Assembly: GCA_018700535.1 (NCBI GenBank)
Contig: JABITQ010000046.1
Span: 1 to 6,488, forward strand
From: Candidatus Uhrbacteria bacterium
GTDB lineage: Bacteria > Patescibacteriota > Patescibacteriia > UBA9934 > GWF2-40-263
Length of the DNA stretch: 6,488 nucleotides
Direction of reading: 5' to 3'
Every line of letters begins with the position of its first letter. Within the stretch, counting starts at the first letter, position 1. The notes beneath the pieces are model-generated. The model had not been told where the DNA came from and searched no databases. It saw only the letters and a list, made by a program, of their open reading frames with translations. Shown here piece by piece: positions 6,048 through 6,488 of the stretch. Made by a program: the position numbers and the translations under genes.

Positions 6048-6215
6048 ATGGCTGGGAATACACTAACGGTTAGGGAGCTTAAGAAATGCGTCGAGGCAAA
6101 AGCGTATGCCTTTGGCGTCTCCCCTGCCATCTCCGTCTTACTCGGAGAATACGCCGCAGATTTAATTACAAACTCAAAGAATTATGTCAGAAGAAAAGAA
6201 AATCAGTTGGTATAA
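6048..6215 (+). CDS. Small hypothetical protein, 55 residues
   Basis: I do not recognise this protein. The ATG at 6048 lies 7 nt after the TAA of the lamin-tail gene, and the frame closes with TAA at 6213-6215. The product (start MAGNTLTVRELKKCVEAK) has a normal amino-acid mix, appears mainly helical, with an amphipathic stretch VSPAISVLLGEYAADLI (25-41) and a basic end (NYVRRKENQ), and lacks signal or membrane segments. The other long frame over this region is Arg- and Cys-rich like a shadow, which favours this one. Its last 32 bp overlap the start of the next gene in another frame, so the two may be translationally coupled. No Shine-Dalgarno is visible. Support is moderate: length and position fit, but no homology can be claimed. 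Confidence 0.55.
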   Translation: MAGNTLTVRELKKCVEAKAYAFGVSPAISVLLGEYAADLITNSKNYVRRKENQLV

Positions 6216-6396
6216 CCAACTCGAAGACCGAATCGGAAACCTTGCAGAACAGTTCGGTCTCGACGACGTCCAACGACTCACCTTCAGAGACTTCGTCACA
6301 AACCTCTCAAGAGATCAGTTTCGCGCAGGAAGCAAAAGCGGTGCTGGTTGGGCCTTTGATCAGGCAAGAAAAGGAAGGTTGAAGACAGCGAGTTAA
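6184..6396 (+). CDS. Small hypothetical protein, 70 residues
   Basis: The protein (MSEEKKISWYNQLEDRIGNL...) is hydrophilic, probably helical over residues 5-48, then has a Gly/Ser turn with aromatics, RAGSKSGAGWAFDQARKG (47-64). That C-terminal pattern gives the impression of a conserved small-protein family of CPR bacteria, but I cannot name it. There is no signal peptide, membrane helix or cysteine, so it is probably cytoplasmic. The ATG at 6184 is the only possible start, because a TAA in the same frame lies at 6163-6165. It overlaps the previous small gene by 32 bp and ends 13 bp before a perfect hairpin. It probably belongs to the transcript that begins at the lamin-tail gene. A nucleic-acid or ribosome-associated role cannot be excluded and is not shown. 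Confidence 0.75.
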   Translation: MSEEKKISWYNQLEDRIGNLAEQFGLDDVQRLTFRDFVTNLSRDQFRAGSKSGAGWAFDQARKGRLKTAS

Positions 6397-6409
6397 GCAA
6401 GATTACACG

Positions 6410-6439
6410 CCGACACGTCGCTCTCATGCGACGTGTCGG
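6410..6439 (+). repeat. Perfect 12-bp inverted repeat, terminator stem or operator
   Basis: CCGACACGTCGC (6410-6421) is the exact reverse complement of GCGACGTGTCGG (6428-6439), with a 6-nt loop TCTCAT. Each arm contains CGAC-N2-GTCG, itself a near palindrome. The sequence after it (ACCGTTTATG) has no U tract, so it is not a standard intrinsic terminator. Its right arm falls where the -35 region of the next promoter should be. Confidence 0.8.
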
Positions 6440-6453
6440 ACCGTTTATGACGT

Positions 6454-6474
6454 ATGATATAATCCAAATATCAT
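6454..6474 (+). promoter_or_regulatory. Extended -10 promoter inside an inverted repeat, next gene at 6485
   Basis: TGA-TATAAT (6455-6463) is a perfect extended -10 element. It is embedded in ATGATAT (6454-6460)-N7-ATATCAT (6468-6474), a perfect 7-bp inverted repeat that would place a dimeric regulator on the -10 box and start site. No -35 is evident. An ATG at 6485 is the probable start of the next gene, of which only one codon lies in the window; its leader would be about 15 nt without a Shine-Dalgarno. Confidence 0.6.
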
Positions 6475-6488
6475 CAAGTGTTTTATGA

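Noticed and set aside
6086..6382. 98-residue frame between the two small genes
   Set aside because: Its start is Arg/Cys-rich and the rest Ser/Thr-rich, as in a shadow of the 55- and 70-residue frames, which have normal composition.
6410..6439. Calling the 12-bp hairpin a standard intrinsic terminator
   Set aside because: No U tract follows. It may still halt transcription, so it is listed as an inverted repeat with two possible roles.
1..6488. CRISPR array, insertion sequence, prophage or integrase gene
   Set aside because: No regularly spaced direct repeats, transposase or phage-type protein was seen on either strand.

Overview
The window looks like a chromosomal segment of a Candidatus Patescibacteria (CPR) bacterium, perhaps near Uhrbacteria or Magasanikbacteria. 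This is inference. The signs are compact gene packing, many lineage-restricted small or secreted proteins, a multi-domain lamin-tail surface protein with acidic linkers, and no visible Shine-Dalgarno sequence before any start. The standard code fits: every gene reads through intact and all seven visible stops are TAA.

Layout. Bases 1-40 hold a -10 box directly in front of rlmH (41-514, 23S rRNA methyltransferase). A shared bidirectional terminator (518-542) separates rlmH from a convergent two-gene minus-strand unit: an RBBP9/YdeN-type serine hydrolase (1772-1167), then a HAD-family hydrolase (1164-547) 2 bp downstream. The next gap holds divergent promoters for this unit and for tRNA-Leu(UAG) at 1872-1956, which has its own terminator. 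On the plus strand follow a membrane-anchored eight-cysteine protein of unknown function (2030-3001) and a 204-bp gap. That gap has a consensus -35, a long imperfect hairpin (3065-3160) with a strong intrinsic terminator, and a cluster of palindromes. Then comes a 944-residue secreted, C-terminally anchored protein with four lamin-tail domains and two OB folds (3206-6040). Two small overlapping genes (6048-6215, 6184-6396) follow at once. The window ends in a perfect 12-bp hairpin, an extended -10 promoter embedded in a second inverted repeat, and the ATG of a gene that lies outside.

How the parts relate. The left half is housekeeping: rRNA modification, a tRNA and two small soluble hydrolases. 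The right half looks like envelope biology: a disulfide-type exported protein, a large adhesive or nucleic-acid-binding surface protein, and two unknown small cytoplasmic proteins probably co-transcribed with it. The best candidate for something undescribed is the promoter, hairpin and terminator unit at about 3029-3160, which could encode a small RNA of about 90 nt. The operator-like architecture at 6410-6474 is second. No CRISPR array, insertion sequence or phage gene was seen.
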